64,000 nucleotides of DNA from Sequoia sempervirens (GCA_007258455.2 VDFB02358134.1:212725199-212789198), one strand, 5' to 3'. Shown: positions 1-12,440, counted from the stretch's first letter. Notes: a model not told the origin generated them from the sequence alone. Program-made: numbers and translations.

Positions 1-137
1 ATATACTAGAGGATACAGTGGTAGAAGTGAGTAAGTGTGGTAAGGAATTCTTATCTAGCACTAGTTTATATAGAAACTAAACACACATAACAGTCATCCA
101 TAACACATATATCCATCGAATCCTTATATATATATAT
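1..137 (-). repeat. Outer piece of an LTR of non-autonomous element G
   Basis: This short flank lies outside the composite copia element and ends in a TA tract at 125-137. The same kind of TA tract resumes at 15932, so 1-137 and 15932-16229 were probably joined before the copia insertion and form one LTR on the minus strand. On that strand a TATA-like string, TATATAAAC, lies at about 65-73, as expected for an LTR promoter. Only one copy of the LTR is in the window, so its outer limit is unknown. Confidence 0.35.
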
Positions 138-540
138 TGTTGCAAGTATGAGCTTGCCTAGTGGTGTTGTCATTAATGTTGTCATTGATGTCAACATTGT
201 TCAACATGTTGAATATTGTACATGTATGGCTGAGTTCATGGTGAGATGTTGTGAGTACATGGAGCTACCTTTATGGTGTTGCAAATATGTTGGTTTGATG
301 AGTTTCCAAGTTCTTTTGAGAAAATTAATGAAGAAAAGAAGTCAGAGTGTTGAGAGTGTTCAGATTGTGCTCTGGTAGGTGTTCTGCATTTCTCCTGTGG
401 TGATCCTATGCCTGTGCGAATCTAAAGGTGTGTTTTTGGTGATATGATGATGATATAGTCTGAGTTTCAGTTTCTGGTGAGATGGTATGTGGAAGTTGTG
501 TCCACCGGTATGTGTGTTCTACTAGTAGTGTATTGTTGTG
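138..540 (+). repeat. 5' LTR of copia A, left part
   Basis: This begins TGTTGCAAG and aligns closely to the first 400 bases of the complete LTR at 12453. The alignment is lost near 540, where an unrelated 6.5-kb insertion begins. Together with 7026-8076 it rebuilds an LTR of about 1.45 kb, matching the 1,475-bp middle LTR. The exact break is uncertain by about 20 bases. Confidence 0.85.
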
Positions 541-1238
541 CAATTTTGCACACATGCCCCACTTGGAGTAGGGACCCTCTTTCTTTTCTGATTTCGGATG
601 TCTCTTGGACCTTTGGTTTTTATTGTATTTTCCCTTTCGTGGTCTTGGGATGTTGGTCTTTCTTACCTTGGTCTTACCCTGAGGGTTGAATCGGTTAAAC
701 TTGGTTTTGATGGAGATCCGGGTTTTGACCTGGGTCCGGGATTTTTCGGCTCACCTGGATTTTCCCAGGTCCTGGTCCATCTTCTGTTAATGTCAGATTT
801 TCCAAAATCCAGGTTTCTGGTTGAATCCAGGATTTTCCGGATCACGCGGATTTCCCCGGATTTCGTCGGAGTCCCAGAAGGGTGCGTTGTCCGCGGAATT
901 CATGCTCACCAGGATAGTCTGGCTGGCTCAAATTTTTCTAAAATTTTGTTTCGACCTCGGGTTTCTGGATTTTCTTGATGTCTTGTTGGCCATTAATGCT
1001 TGGGTACGTTTTCTCTAGCGCAAGTGTGGGAAAATTTAACGGCTTTTAGTGCTTTTCCTGATTTCATTATTCATTTGCTATCTGCTCTAGCGCTTGAGTT
1101 TTTTCATTTTTGAGCTTTGGTCGTTGGATTTGGTTTGCTCGCACGTGGATTCCTTGGATGTTTGTGTTGATATTTTCGCCGCTAGGGCACCCTGATTCGT
1201 AGTGACTTCCTTGGGCTCGAGGTTCATTCGGATTTAAT
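541..1238 (+). other. Leader region of the gene-like insertion
   Basis: No credible ORF is seen. The stretch 690-970 is GC-richer than its surroundings and full of GGATTTTCC/CCGGATTT-like words. A segment at about 917-980 recurs in degenerate form at about 2160-2225, inside the putative intron. It could be an untranslated leader or promoter region for the ORF downstream. Confidence 0.4.
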
Positions 1239-2327
1239 TCATGGTAAGTCATTTTTGAATTCTCCTATAGTTTTGTGCTTGTGATTGAATCTTTCGAGTT
1301 ATTGTTGATGATTATTCGGGTCATCCCTTGTTTATTTTCATAGTTACATATTTATCGAATTAGGGTTTGATTCACCTTTCCACGGGTTTAACACCTGCAC
1401 CGTGCATCCCTTCGTTTATCAATTGAATGTTAGGTATACCCCTGTGACTAGGTGTTCCTGTTAGGGCCTTGACTTGTTGACGCATAATCTGGTATAATTT
1501 GTGAAGGTGGGGTTTCGGTATGTCTGCCCAAGGTTGTTAAGTTTGGTGGAGTCGTCATGATCCTCTTGTCCTGTGTCTGGCTCGATCTTATTCGCATCAC
1601 TTGAGACCCTGGTGTGCCCTAGTTTTATCATTTTGAGGGATCGTGTCAGAATTTCGAGCTCACCTTAACTCTCATGGCGGAGGTTTGACAGTCAAATTTA
1701 GGGCATCGTTAATTCACCGCAGGGATCTACCATTTGAGAGTTTTTGGGAGTTTAAATTCAAGTGCAATCAAGATTTCTCCTATTGGGGTTGGGTTTATGT
1801 TTGTCGGATTCAGATAGGGGGTTTGTATGATCACTCGATTAATGGTCTGCGCGTCGAACAATCGTCAGGTTTCCGAGGTGTCCGCAGAATTTTTGTGCAC
1901 CCATATTTTTCTGGATTTTTCCATTTCCCTGATGTATGATGAGCTCCCGGAATTTTGAGCTACCCATGGAAATCCGAACTGTCCGGATTTTTCTGTTTTT
2001 CTGCCTGGTTTCACTTGATTTTGATTTTCGAACTTGAAGTAATGAATTAAATGTTGGATGATGATTTTTTGTTGCTAAATGGATGAATCTCATGATAATC
2101 ATGCATCTCTTTTGTCTGTATTGATGATTTATTTGATGAATGATATCTTGGCAGCGGGAGTCTGTCTGGGTCAGATTTTTCTAAAATTCTGCCCCAACTG
2201 GATTTTTCCAGATTTTCAAGATTGATGATTAATGATTTATCTTAATGATTTCATGTGGTTTCGAGGATAACCTTTGATTGAAATATGGATGATAATTGGA
2301 TTTTCATGAGGCTCTTTTATGAATGCA
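1239..2327 (+). other. Putative intron in the start region of the long ORF
   Basis: At 1240 an ATG is followed at once by GTAAGT, a consensus plant 5' splice donor. The long ORF begins just after TGAATGCAG at about 2319-2327, a consensus acceptor behind a T-rich run. Splicing would join a start codon to the ORF, removing about 1.09 kb of non-coding DNA. This is predicted from splice consensus only. Confidence 0.4.
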
Positions 2328-5300
2328 GGCTGAATCAAGCAAGGCAGTGGCAGGAAAGGCCAAGGGAGATACAGAGGGATCCTCAGTTATAGATGCGGAA
2401 AGGGTCAGGCTGGATGTGAAGAATCAGTTGCCGGATAGTAAGGTGGCTTTGGTTTGGTCAGATGTTTCGGATACCAATGTAGGAGCTTGGAGATATGAAG
2501 AGTTCAAAGAAAGGTTAGCTCAGAAGGATTTATCGGTCCTGACCAAGGGAGTGGTGAAATCCGGACTGGCTCATGTGGCAAGATTTCCTCCTGCAATTCA
2601 ATGCTATGAATTGATATTAGAGTGTGCCTGACACTATGACTTTGATACACAAAGGATTGTTAGCACTGATGGGAGAGTATTGGCAAACTTAATCCAGTTT
2701 CCATTGCCCAGGAATTTGATATGCCAGACTTATCATGTGTATGTGCCTTGGACATGGACTTGGCTAGGACTTATTATGAGGATGAACCCACCAAAGCCTA
2801 GCAGATGATCAATTCCTGGCTTGAAAAGCCAAAATCTCATTTTTCCAAGCTGCCTAAACAACTACACAGGGTCAAGTTCTGACAAGATATATATGATGCA
2901 ATCACACTTTTGAGCAAGGTGGCGGGCTTGAAGAGTGTTGGGGCATTGGAGAATTGGATGGTGCATGTTATTAACAAGATTGAGCAAGGCATCAATTACC
3001 ATTATGCAGGGATTATCAGTGCAATGATTGATAGGCAGATGAGAGATGTGCTGGAGACAAAGAAATTCACCATGACATCTTATGTGGTATATGTACTTGC
3101 CAAATTTTATCCATATAGGGGATTGAATCCAAAAGGAACATTTGGGCAAGATGTCATCTATGAGGTGTACCCTGAGCTGCACCTAGGGAATTTGAATTAT
3201 AGAAGAGCAAATGATGCATTCACTATGCATATTACTAGGTTGCTTTAGAATGCAGAACATGTGAGAATTTTTGATGGAGCCAAGGAATTGATTAAAAGAT
3301 ATGGAGCCTGGTTTATACAGTTCCCCACCTTCTCCTATATCTAAATTGATGGATGTCTTACTGCTCCATATAGATTGCCTAGATATCCTACTGACCATAT
3401 CATACTTTTGGAGGTTACCTGGCAGATATGTGATTTCGATGCTGTTGTTAAAAGAGAAAGGCACAAGATGGGGTTTGGTGGGGATTTTCCCTTGAGAATT
3501 GGTATAAGTGAGGTTTTCCCTTCAATCCAATCGGCTCATGCATCAGGGGAGGAGTTGAGTACTTTTGGTTTCTCTTTCCATTCTAAGAGGGCAAGCTTTG
3601 ACATCACTGGTGAAGCACAGAAGAAGGCTACTAAAGAATATCACCATAGAGATGATCTAGAGGACTACTGGGCTAACAACAAGGATGACTTTGAGGTGAG
3701 AAAGAAAAGGTATTCTAGGCTTCTAGTTGATGTAATCAGAATGTACAATGTCAAGTTGATTCCTGATCAATTGGAGGATGACGGGAAATTTGTCCAGGAT
3801 CATGCATTTGAATCAGTCAAGGACAGACCTATTGGAGAGATAAACTGGTCAGAAAGGGAAATAACTGAGCTGGAGGAATTGATGGCTCCTATTGTGAAAT
3901 CCACCAAGTCTTGGCTGAAAAATAAGGTATGGGAATTGGAGAGTGAAAAGGTGCCTTGTACTTTCAATCTGATGGGAAATTTGAATGCTCATTCCACTTC
4001 AGAGGAGTCAAGTGAGGATGATTCTATAGGCAAAACAAAGGTGGGCTCACCTTTCAAGATTAAAATCAGAGGCCCTAAGGACAGTGAACCTGAAAAGAAA
4101 AGAAAACCTAGGGGAAAGAAGAGGATTCATACTGTGAAAATAGGTAAGTCTACTGAAGAGGAGGAACTTGAGAAAGCAAAGAAAGAAGACACTCCTCTAG
4201 AGCCAAAAAGGACAAGGATAACCAGGGCTTCTAAGAAGAAAGATCAAGAAACTGCTAAAGATAAGGTGGATCCTCATGTGGTTGATGTGGAGAGCTCAGG
4301 GGAGAAAACTCGGGTTTATTCAAGAAGGTCAAGAACTCCATCTCCCAAAGAGACAATGCAAAAGGCAGGTCCTCTTCCAATGGCATCCACTGTAGAACAA
4401 CAAAAAGATACATCTCCTTCATTGGGTATACCTGAGTAGATGACTCATGAAGAGCATGAGACCAATGAGGAAGCAGAACCATTTAAGGATGGGGAACTTT
4501 ATGGCGCAGCTGCTGAGTTTGAGGTAGGAGATGTGGAAGTGCATCCTTCTCCGTTGGTACAATATGAGGATTCTCCTACAAGTAGTAAAGATAATAGATC
4601 CCCTGAAAAGGAGGATGTTCTTGTCAAGACTCCATCACCCCTGCAGGAAGAGGAGCCAGAGTTGGAAAATAAAGGTGATCAATCTCCTGAAAAGGAAAGA
4701 GATGAGACTGTAGATCAGCATGAAGAGGTTAAGAAGGCTGAAACTCGGGTGGATCCTGCTGTTCTGGATTGGCTAGACAAAGAGATCAGAAGGAAACAGG
4801 TCATTGTTGAGGACACTCCTCTTAACTGGGATGAAATGTTGGCCAAGATTGGAAAGGGTAAGAAGAAGAAGGTAGCCAAGGTGGTTTCCAAGATCGAAAG
4901 AGATGAAGCTAGTAACAGGGTTATTCATATTGCACCCCTGCTGCTGATAAAAGTAGAGATGAGGTCACTGGGAAGGATTATGATATATAGACTATCAGTC
5001 TTGGGCCTACTTCTATGGAGCAAGATATTGAAGAATATGAGGGGTCCAGTGTAGTGATTATTGGGAGATTGAGGAAGGAAACACAGTCTAAGCATGAACT
5101 AAAGAAAGAGGATGAAAGGCTTAGGAAATGTCTAGAAGATTTAATGAAGCTTTTGCAATCTTTTCACCCATCTTCTTCTGCTACTACTGGTTTCTTGCCG
5201 AAGGAAACCATCTCTAAAATAGAAAAGATAAAAGCTTCTACTCTTGCTACAATAAATTGGTTGAAGGAGGTGCAGACTAAGGGAGATGATGCAATAAAGG

Positions 5301-5923
5301 AGATCCTTTCAACTGGAAAGGATGAAATAAGGGTTAAGGATTCATTAGATTATGTTTTATCTCAGGATAAGGACACTGATCTCTTATTCCAGAAAACTAA
5401 AACAGTCATGGAGTATAGTAAGGATCAGCTGGTTATTGATGGAATTCTTTCTTCATCTAGGGTTAATGAGCCTTGGGAGTGGTTTGAAGCCCTGCAAATC
5501 TGACACAAAACCATCAAGAAGATCTACAAACAAAGGAAGTAGATAGATGGTAATTTAACTAGTGTTTATGATGGATGCATCGCCTTTTTTGAGATAATGA
5601 CTAGCAGGAGGAAGATCGCCCCTAAGTACTTGAGTTTGGAACAATTGAGGGAATGGTGGCATGATGTCTATGCCCCTGATATTGAAAATTCTATGACAGG
5701 GCACCAATTGGATGATGCGGCTACTTATCTGGCTGTAATGGATAAATACTTGGCATATAAGGGTGATTGGGATACAACAGTTAAGCAGTCAAGGGAAGAG
5801 ATTAAATCAATTGGATGTCGGCTCAAGGTCCTACCCTTACCACCTGTTGCTGAGTTGGATAAGGTATTTTTGAAAGTTCATGAATCACTGGATCAGAACA
5901 AGGATAAGGGAGACAGTGATTAA
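2323..5923 (+). pseudogene. Long broken ORF of unknown family, about 1,200 codons
   Basis: Coding-like sequence runs through 2323-2740 (frame 1), 2745-4935 (frame 3) and 4940-5923 (frame 2), with about eight stops and at least two frameshifts. The stops include TGA at 2629, TAG at 4437 and TGA at 5504. Three parts are visible. The N-terminal globular part (about 300 residues) contains ARFPPAIQCYELILECA and a tract near KGTFGQDVIYEVYPELHLGN. A Lys/Glu/Ser-rich middle at about 3990-4920 carries basic runs (KKKRKPRGKKR-like, KGKKKKVAK) that could be nuclear signals. The C-terminal part is helical with motif LREWWHDVYAPDIENSM. There is no CCHC knuckle, protease, RT or transposase signature. I do not recognise the family; similar long ORFs of unknown role occur in large non-autonomous plant retroelements. 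A captured host gene is an alternative. Confidence 0.55.
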
Positions 5924-7025
5924 TGTCATGCCACTTCGTGATTTGTGCTTCCCTATTATTATAGGGCATGTGTTGATCCAGGCTGCATTGGGGAATGTGT
6001 TTTGGCCGACCTTGATGATGTATCGGCATTTAATGTGTGCCTTATTTTTGAAATTCCTGAGGCCGACTTGTTTTGGCTATTTTATTTTGTAAATGTCTGA
6101 CTGGGCCGACATGTTTTGAGGGTTCTCTTTAAATTGGCATTCCTGCCTCATTTGTAAGGAGTTAGACAGATAATAGAGAATTAGACAAGCTAGATTAAGA
6201 AAGAGCTAGAGAATTTTGTAGTAGAGATAGTAGTTAGTTCTTTGGAGCAAATTTTGTAACATAGAACAGTGGAATTGTTGCTATATTTTGGTGATTTAAT
6301 ACAATTGAAGGCATTGTAGTTTTTCTGGTGAATTCTTTTGTGTTAGTTTATCTTGCATGGTTCCTGTTGTTCCATCCTATGAAATTGCTTGAAGATATAA
6401 GATTTAATGTTAAATTTAGAATTAGATTAGGTTGGTAAATAATGTTCACGATTTAATGCTTGGAATGTTTGTAGCAATCTCTAGTCTATACTCCCAGTAA
6501 CTATCTGATTGTAGTAGGCTGGTGAAGTCAACCTGGACCATACATCTATTTGTGTTTAGTTTTATTGTGGATGAATGTCTATGATTTGAAAATTTGTATG
6601 CCTTAGAAGATTGCACCTTTCTTGTGATATCGCGTTGTGGGTTAAGCAGGAAATGGTTATTTGAGATTGGTTTGTTCCAGGTATTTATCATTTGCATTGT
6701 TCATCTTAGAAATAATTTAGATTTCATTATATCTCTTTCACCTTCATCTTTTGTTGTTTCTTTATTATTTGGTTATATTTAGGATTTAAGATCATAATAT
6801 TGCAAAATTTGATAAATTGGAAAGATACAGTTTGCTTGTAGTAAGGTCTGATTGTGATAACCAGCATTTTCACATATTATCTAAGTTGTTTATGCATTGT
6901 CAAGACCTGACACCCAAGAGACCTTGGGGTGATTTTTAGTAACTTGTTGTCGAAAAATTACCTTTCAAGAGAGATAGAATATTGCATTCTGTCTGAGTTG
7001 TTGCTGTGCAGAAAACACCATCAAC
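5924..7025 (+). other. 3' region of the gene-like insertion
   Basis: A/T-rich sequence follows the ORF. It holds three GGCCGAC words between 6003 and 6112 and a possible polyadenylation environment near 6290-6310 (TTTAATACAATTGAAGG). No ORF of note and no copy of the leader (541-1238) is seen, so no terminal repeat pair flanks this block. Copia LTR sequence resumes near 7026. Confidence 0.4.
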
Positions 7026-8076
7026 ATGTATGTGTTTTGTGGACTGGGAGAAATATGTTTGATCCATAGTCCTCCACAATGTTGTTGCAAATTGTGTGGA
7101 TCTAGGAGATGTCTTGTGAAGGTCTTTCCTATGCTCTGGCGAAGAAGTTTGAATTTTAGTGATCCAAAAATCATGTTTTAGTATTTTTGTGTGTCTACAC
7201 ACATTGGACAGACTGCTGAAAGAAATTCAGTGATTGAAGCCTGTTGTTTTTGCTACGGATGTATGTGGAAGATTCTGAGATGTATTCTAGTGCATAATAA
7301 AGCGTGGTGTGTCATCTGTATGTCATCTTCTTGTTGGGAAGCATCTGCATCAATGATAATTTTTGTTTTCATTAGGTTTGGCCGACCTAGTGTTTACACT
7401 TCATTCAAAGAATAAAATTTAATTGAGAAATTGTGTAGAAGATTCAAGAATATTATTTTTATGTTTTTATTGATCCACTCTTATTCCTTTCCACCACGAG
7501 AATTTAGAGTTTCCGACCTAATTTGAATTTATGAAACAATGTATTGTGGCTGACCTTAGTAAATGTTTCTAAGGTTGAGAATGGTATAAAGGCAAGTCGA
7601 GTTGTGAAGAATCGTATGACAGTATGATGAAGAGTGACGAAAGTGTGCCACAAATCATAAGAGAAGTGTGTGAGTGAGTTGTGATAGTAGTTTTTCAGTG
7701 TGCTGAAGGCAGTGAATTGAAGGTTTCTATAATCCTACGAATGTGCTTTAATTGCAGTGGTGGATATTTTATTCTCTTTTGTATTTGTAGGCAGTGAGCC
7801 TCCCTATTGGAAAATGAGTCCTTTGTAGGAAGTGAGCCTTTGTTTATAATATTTATATTGTGAGTTAACCCTAAATGTGGTTTTTCCCTTATTGGTTTTT
7901 CCACGTAAAAATCTAGTGTTCATTGTGTTGATTTACTTTCTGTTATTTGTGTTTCATGTTCATATTTAATAATAGAATAGTGTGGTTGAAGGTTTGATAA
8001 GTGATAAAGTTTTAATTTTGAATTTGTGTGACAACTAATTCACCCCCCCTCTCAATTGTCATGCGCCTATTTAACA
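7026..8076 (+). repeat. 5' LTR of copia A, right part
   Basis: This aligns with 12853-13927 of the complete LTR from GTGTTTTGTGGACTGGGAG onward and ends in TTTAACA at 8076, followed two bases later by the primer site. It includes the LTR's downstream part, with a TGGTTTTTCCCTTATTGG string typical of the R/U5 part of plant copia LTRs. Confidence 0.85.
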
Positions 8077-8078
8077 AT

Positions 8079-8090
8079 TGGTATCAGAGC
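8079..8090 (+). other. Primer-binding site, initiator-Met type
   Basis: TGGTATCAGAGC lies two bases after the LTR end. This is the usual plant copia primer site, complementary to the 3' end of initiator methionine tRNA, and it fixes the LTR/internal boundary. Confidence 0.9.
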
Positions 8091-8133
8091 TTTGGTTCCT
8101 TTCTATAGAGCTTAACCGCTTAAGGAAGATCGA

Positions 8134-9290
8134 ATGGTACACAAGTTGGTGATCCCTATGTTTGATGGAACTGACTACAAAGATTGGAAGGGATAGATGA
8201 GAGGATATATTATCTCTCTTGGTTTCAAGACCTAGAAGGCTATTGAGAATAACTATACACTTATGTCCAGTGGTGTTAATATTGGAGATGAGATCTCTAC
8301 TTATGAAGAAAATGAGAGGGCGAAGTATGCGATTTGTAGTGGTTTATCTATAAAATGAGCGAATCAAGGTTAATTCTTTGGATGTTGCATATGAAGTATG
8401 GAAGAAGCTAGAAGACATGTATGAAGGGAATGAAAAGGTGAAACTGACAAAGAGACTAGCGACAAAGCGTAGATTTGTGAACCTGAAAATGGAAGATGGT
8501 GAATAATTTACAAGTTTCTTTCATAGGGTTGAACAAACTGCAGATGAGGCTAGAAATCAATGAGGAAAACTGCCAAATGAAGACATAATAGAGAAGATCT
8601 TGATCACCCTACTGGACTGCTACATCGATAAGATCTCGGTGATTGAAGAAATGTATGACCCTAAGAAGTACAGCTTGGAACACTTGTTCGACACCCTACA
8701 ATCATTTGAATTGAGAAAGTTCTGGAAAGATCACAAGGTAGAAGAAAAGATAGAAATGACATTTAAGGCAATGAAGATTGAGGAGGAACCAGATAGCGAT
8801 GATGTTGATGAGTTGGAAGCTAACTTCACAAGGAAGTTGAAGAAAGGTACCATAAAGTATAAAGGTATATTGCCCTTTAAATGCTTTAGTTATGGTAATA
8901 TTGGTCATTATGTTTCAAGATGTCCAAATAGGGTTGCACATAAAAAGAACAAGGATTATAAGAATAAGGATAGGAAGGATAAGAAGTATAAGAAGTTGTA
9001 CTATGTTAAGGAAGAGGCGGGTATTTCTGATTATGAATCTGAAAATTAGGTTGATTATAGTGAATGCTTATTCTTAGCTTTGGAAAATAAATTTGTATCC
9101 ACTAACTCTGGAAAATGTGTAAGCAAGAAACCTCCAAAAGTTAAGAAGAATAGGATGAAAGGTACTCTGGTTACCACATTTCATGCAAGACAGGATGAAG
9201 ACTACTGGGTAATTGACAGTGGATGTTCAAATCCCATGACTGAAGATAAGAGTAAGTTCACTAAACTTGAAAAATATGTGATAGTGGTTT
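8134..9290 (+). pseudogene. gag: Copia A gag and protease (broken)
   Basis: Gag starts at ATG 8134, 44 bases after the primer site. An in-frame TAG falls at codon 21 (8194) and frame changes follow. The clean stretch 8600-9049 has the C-terminal half of gag with a zinc knuckle, CFSYGNIGHYVSRC, at about 8881-8922. Its second cysteine is changed to tyrosine, whereas the sister copy at 14636 keeps all four ligands. A lysine-rich tail follows, then a TAG at 9047. Protease follows at about 9190-9290 with an intact active-site triad in VIDSGCSNPMTEDKSKF. Gag packages the RNA and protease matures the polyprotein. Disabled by several stops. Confidence 0.85.
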
Positions 9291-9294
9291 AGTC

Positions 9295-10260
9295 ATGTTT
9301 GGTGATGATTCAGGAGCTAAGATTTGTGGTAAAGGTCCAATTAGTTTTAATGGAGTGCATAGTATTGATGATGTATATTATGTGAAGGGTTTGAGGCATA
9401 ACCTTTTGAGTGTTGGTCAAATGTGTAGCAATGGCTTTAAGCTTGTGTTTCAGAACAATACCTATGAAATCATAAAAGGATCTGGAAATGGAGATATGAT
9501 TGTTTCTAGAAGAAGAACTCATGGAAACATCTATCAGCTGAAGGGAGTTGATGGTCATTGTCTTGTATCTCAGATCAATGAATGTTGGTTATGGAACTGG
9601 AGAATGCGACATGTGAACTTTGATAACCTAGTCAAGATCAGTAAAAAGGAAATAGTTTGAGGACTGCCTAGAATCACAAGGCCTGCTAACGCTATCTGCA
9701 AAAGTTGAAAACTGGGGAAGCAGACAAGATGTAGCTTTAAAGGAAAAGAATATTATACTATTGGTATGCTAGAGTTAGTACATACTGATCTATGTGGTCT
9801 AACTAAGACTGGAAGCCTGAGTGGTGATAAATATTTTATGTTGCTTATTGATGATTACACTTGAATGACATGGGTTGCTTTTCTCAGATAAAAGAATCAG
9901 GCCCTAGATAGGTTTAAGGTATTCAAAGAAAGAGTGGAGAATGAAGTAAATCTAAAAATCAAATGTTTAAGATTGGATAGAGGTGGTGAATTTACTTCTA
10001 GTGAATTTAATGCATTCTATGAGAAGCATGGCATAAAAAGATAGTTTTCTACTCTGAGAACCCCACAACAAAATGGAGTAGTTGAAAGGAAAAACAAGAC
10101 AATACAGGAAGCTGCTAGAACTATGATGAAAGAATCTAATGTACCATATGTATATTGGAGAGAAGTGATACATACTGTTGTTTATGTTCTTAATAGAGTT
10201 TAGATCAAACACAATAGCATAAAGACACCTTTTGAGTTATGGATCGGTAAGATTCCTACT
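9295..10260 (+). pseudogene. Copia A integrase region (broken)
   Basis: The GAG-pre-integrase segment ends near WRMRHVNFDNLVKISK (about 9597-9645), close to the usual LWHRRLGH-type zinc-binding motif. The integrase core follows with HTDLCG (first Asp, about 9782), LDRGGEFTS (second Asp, about 9972) and VVERKNKT (Glu, about 10080), so all three catalytic residues are present. Stops occur at 9658, within DDYT*MTW near 9861, at 10043 and at 10201, several of them CAG/CAA or CGA turned into TAG/TGA. Integrase ahead of RT is diagnostic of Ty1/copia. Confidence 0.85.
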
Positions 10261-12200
10261 GTGAAATATTTTAAGGTATTTGGTAGTAGATGCTATATTA
10301 AAAGAGATAATGAAAACCTTGGAAAGTTTGATGCTAGATGTGATGAAGAAATATTTCTTGGATACTCTACCACTAGCAAGGCATATAGATGCTTTAACAA
10401 AAGATTAAGGAAGATTATTGAAAGTGCTAATGTGAAAGTTGATGAAGACATAAGCAGATCTATTGAGATAAGTGAAGTTGAACTTGATGATCCTATCTGT
10501 GGACATATACCTAAAGAAAATAAGAAGGAAGAAGAAGAAGAAAAAGAAGAAGTAGAAGAAGAAGAAAATGAACCAGAACCTGTTGCTAGGACTCCTAAAT
10601 ATGTACAAAAGAATCATCTGGAAGATCAGATAATTGGAGACAAGAGTGAAGGCATAAAGACAAGAAGCAAAGTTGTAGCTGAGGTAAGTTTATGTTTACT
10701 CTCTAAAATAGAACCTAAATCTGTAAAGGAAGCATGTGAAGATAAAAGTTGGATGAGATCTATGAAACAGGAATTGCAACAGATTGAAAAGAATCAAACA
10801 TGGGAAATAGTCCCTAGGCCTGTGAACAAATATGTGATTGGCTCAAAATGGGTGTTTTGAAACAAACTGAATGAAAATGGAGTAGTAAGGAACAAGGAAA
10901 TATTGGTATGCAAAGGATATTCACAAGTTGAAGGAATAGATTTTGAGGAAACATTTTCCCCTATGGCCAGAATGGAAGCTATCAGAATGTTTTTGGAATT
11001 TTCTGCACACAAGGACTTCAAAGTATATTAGATGGATGTTAAGTCAGCCTTTCTGAATGGTGAGTTAGAGGAAGAACTATACATGGAGCAACCTAAAGGG
11101 TTCCAACTGTCTGACAAGCCAGACATGGTTTGTAATTTGAAGAAAGCATTGTATGGATTGAAGCAAGCTCCCAGAGCTTGGTATGCAAGACTGGACAGAT
11201 ATCTGACAAAGCAAGGATTTAGCAAAGGTTTTGTTGGCAACAACCTCTACTTCAAAGTGCAAGGTAATAAGATGTTGATTGTAGTTGTTTATGATGATGA
11301 TATCATTTTTGGAGGAAATGAAGGCATGTGTAAAAAGTTTATTGAAGAAATACAGAAAGAATTTGAGATTTCTATGATTGGTGAACTGAATTTCTTCCTT
11401 GGTCTACAAGTGAATAAAACTGGAAAAGGGATATTCATTTCACAATCTAAGTAAGTAAAAGAGTTGTTGAAAAATTTTGGGGTGGAGGATTCTAAACTAG
11501 TTTGTACTATTGTGGTAATCAAATGTAAACTGAGCAATGATGATGAATCTGCTAAGATTGATCAGAGCAAATACAGATCCATGATTGGCGGAATGTTTTA
11601 TCTCACTGCTACTAGACCAGATATTATGCATGTAGTGTGTTTAGTTGCTAGATTCCAAGCAAATCCTAGATAAGCACATCTTATGGCTATAAAAGGAATA
11701 TTTAGATATCTTAAAGGCACATCGGATTATGGACTGTGGTATCCTAAGAGTAATGATTTCACCCTGAGTGCTTATATAGATGCTGATTGGTTTGGATGTG
11801 CAGATGACCGAAAGAGTACCAGTGGTGGTGCTTTCTTTCTTGGCAGAAGACTAGTTTCATGGTTGAGTAAAAAGCAAGACTTGGTTTCTTTATCCACTGC
11901 AGAGGTTGAATATATTGTTTTTGCATCTTGTTGTACACAAGTTTTGTGGATGAAGCAAACTCTAAAAGACATTGGTGTGATATGTGATGAACCTATTCCT
12001 ATTTTTTGTGATAATACAAGTGCAATAAACATTTTGAAGAACCCGGTTATGAATTTAAGAACAAAGCACATATCTATCAATTAACATTTTATGAGAGAGA
12101 AAGTGTTGGAGAATGAGGTTAGATTAGAGTATGTAACTACAAAGGAATAGATTACAGACATATTTACTAAGTCCCTTCTAAAGGATACTTTCAAGCATCT
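10261..12200 (+). pseudogene. Copia A reverse transcriptase and RNase H (broken)
   Basis: A linker with a long Glu/Lys run (10525-10570) leads into RT, which is recognisable from KEACEDKSWMRSMKQEL (about 10726) to the 3' end. Landmarks are [20 protein letters not shown] (11032), [17 protein letters not shown] (11146) and the catalytic box at about 11288. That box reads YDDD instead of the usual YVDD, a change at the position before the two Asp. RNase H follows with YIDADWFGCADDRKSTSGG (11773), LSTAEVEY (11890) and DNTSAINI (12010). Stops lie at 10858, 11029, 11452, 11671 and 12082. It converted element RNA to cDNA when active. Confidence 0.88.
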
Positions 12201-12440
12201 TAGGGAGAGGTTGGGGTTCATTGGCCCTCCTAACTAAGTGCACATGAAGGTGTACTAGTCCAGTGAATTCATAGATTCTTCATTTACTTGGACTGATTGA
12301 TGGGCCTACTCCACAGGTGGAGTAGAAAAGATTTTCATTCTTGCAGTATGAGTGTACTCCTAAGGGGCCATAATCAGAGTAGTTGTTCTTTTCCATTGAT
12401 GTTAAAGGGGGAGAAAAGGTTATGTGTTTCCATCAGTGAC

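Larger units (their letters stand above)
541..7025 (+). mobile_element. Gene-like insertion inside the copia LTR, family unknown
   Basis: This 6.5-kb block interrupts the copia LTR: LTR sequence matching 12453-12850 stops near 540, and sequence matching 12850-13927 resumes near 7026. Inside are a GC-richer leader, an intron-like segment, a degraded ORF spanning about 1,200 codons, and an A/T-rich 3' part. I see no reverse transcriptase, integrase, transposase, primer site or long terminal repeats, so it is neither a recognisable autonomous element nor a processed retrocopy. A large non-autonomous LTR element that lost its ends, or DNA carried by a DNA transposon, are both possible. Flanking duplications are unclear; the strings around the two junctions (TTGTTGTG, GTTTTGTG) are only loosely similar. 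Confidence 0.6.

Noticed and set aside
541..7025. Assignment as an ordinary LTR retrotransposon
   Set aside because: I found no LTR pair, primer site, polypurine tract or pol domain; kept as an unclassified gene-like insertion.
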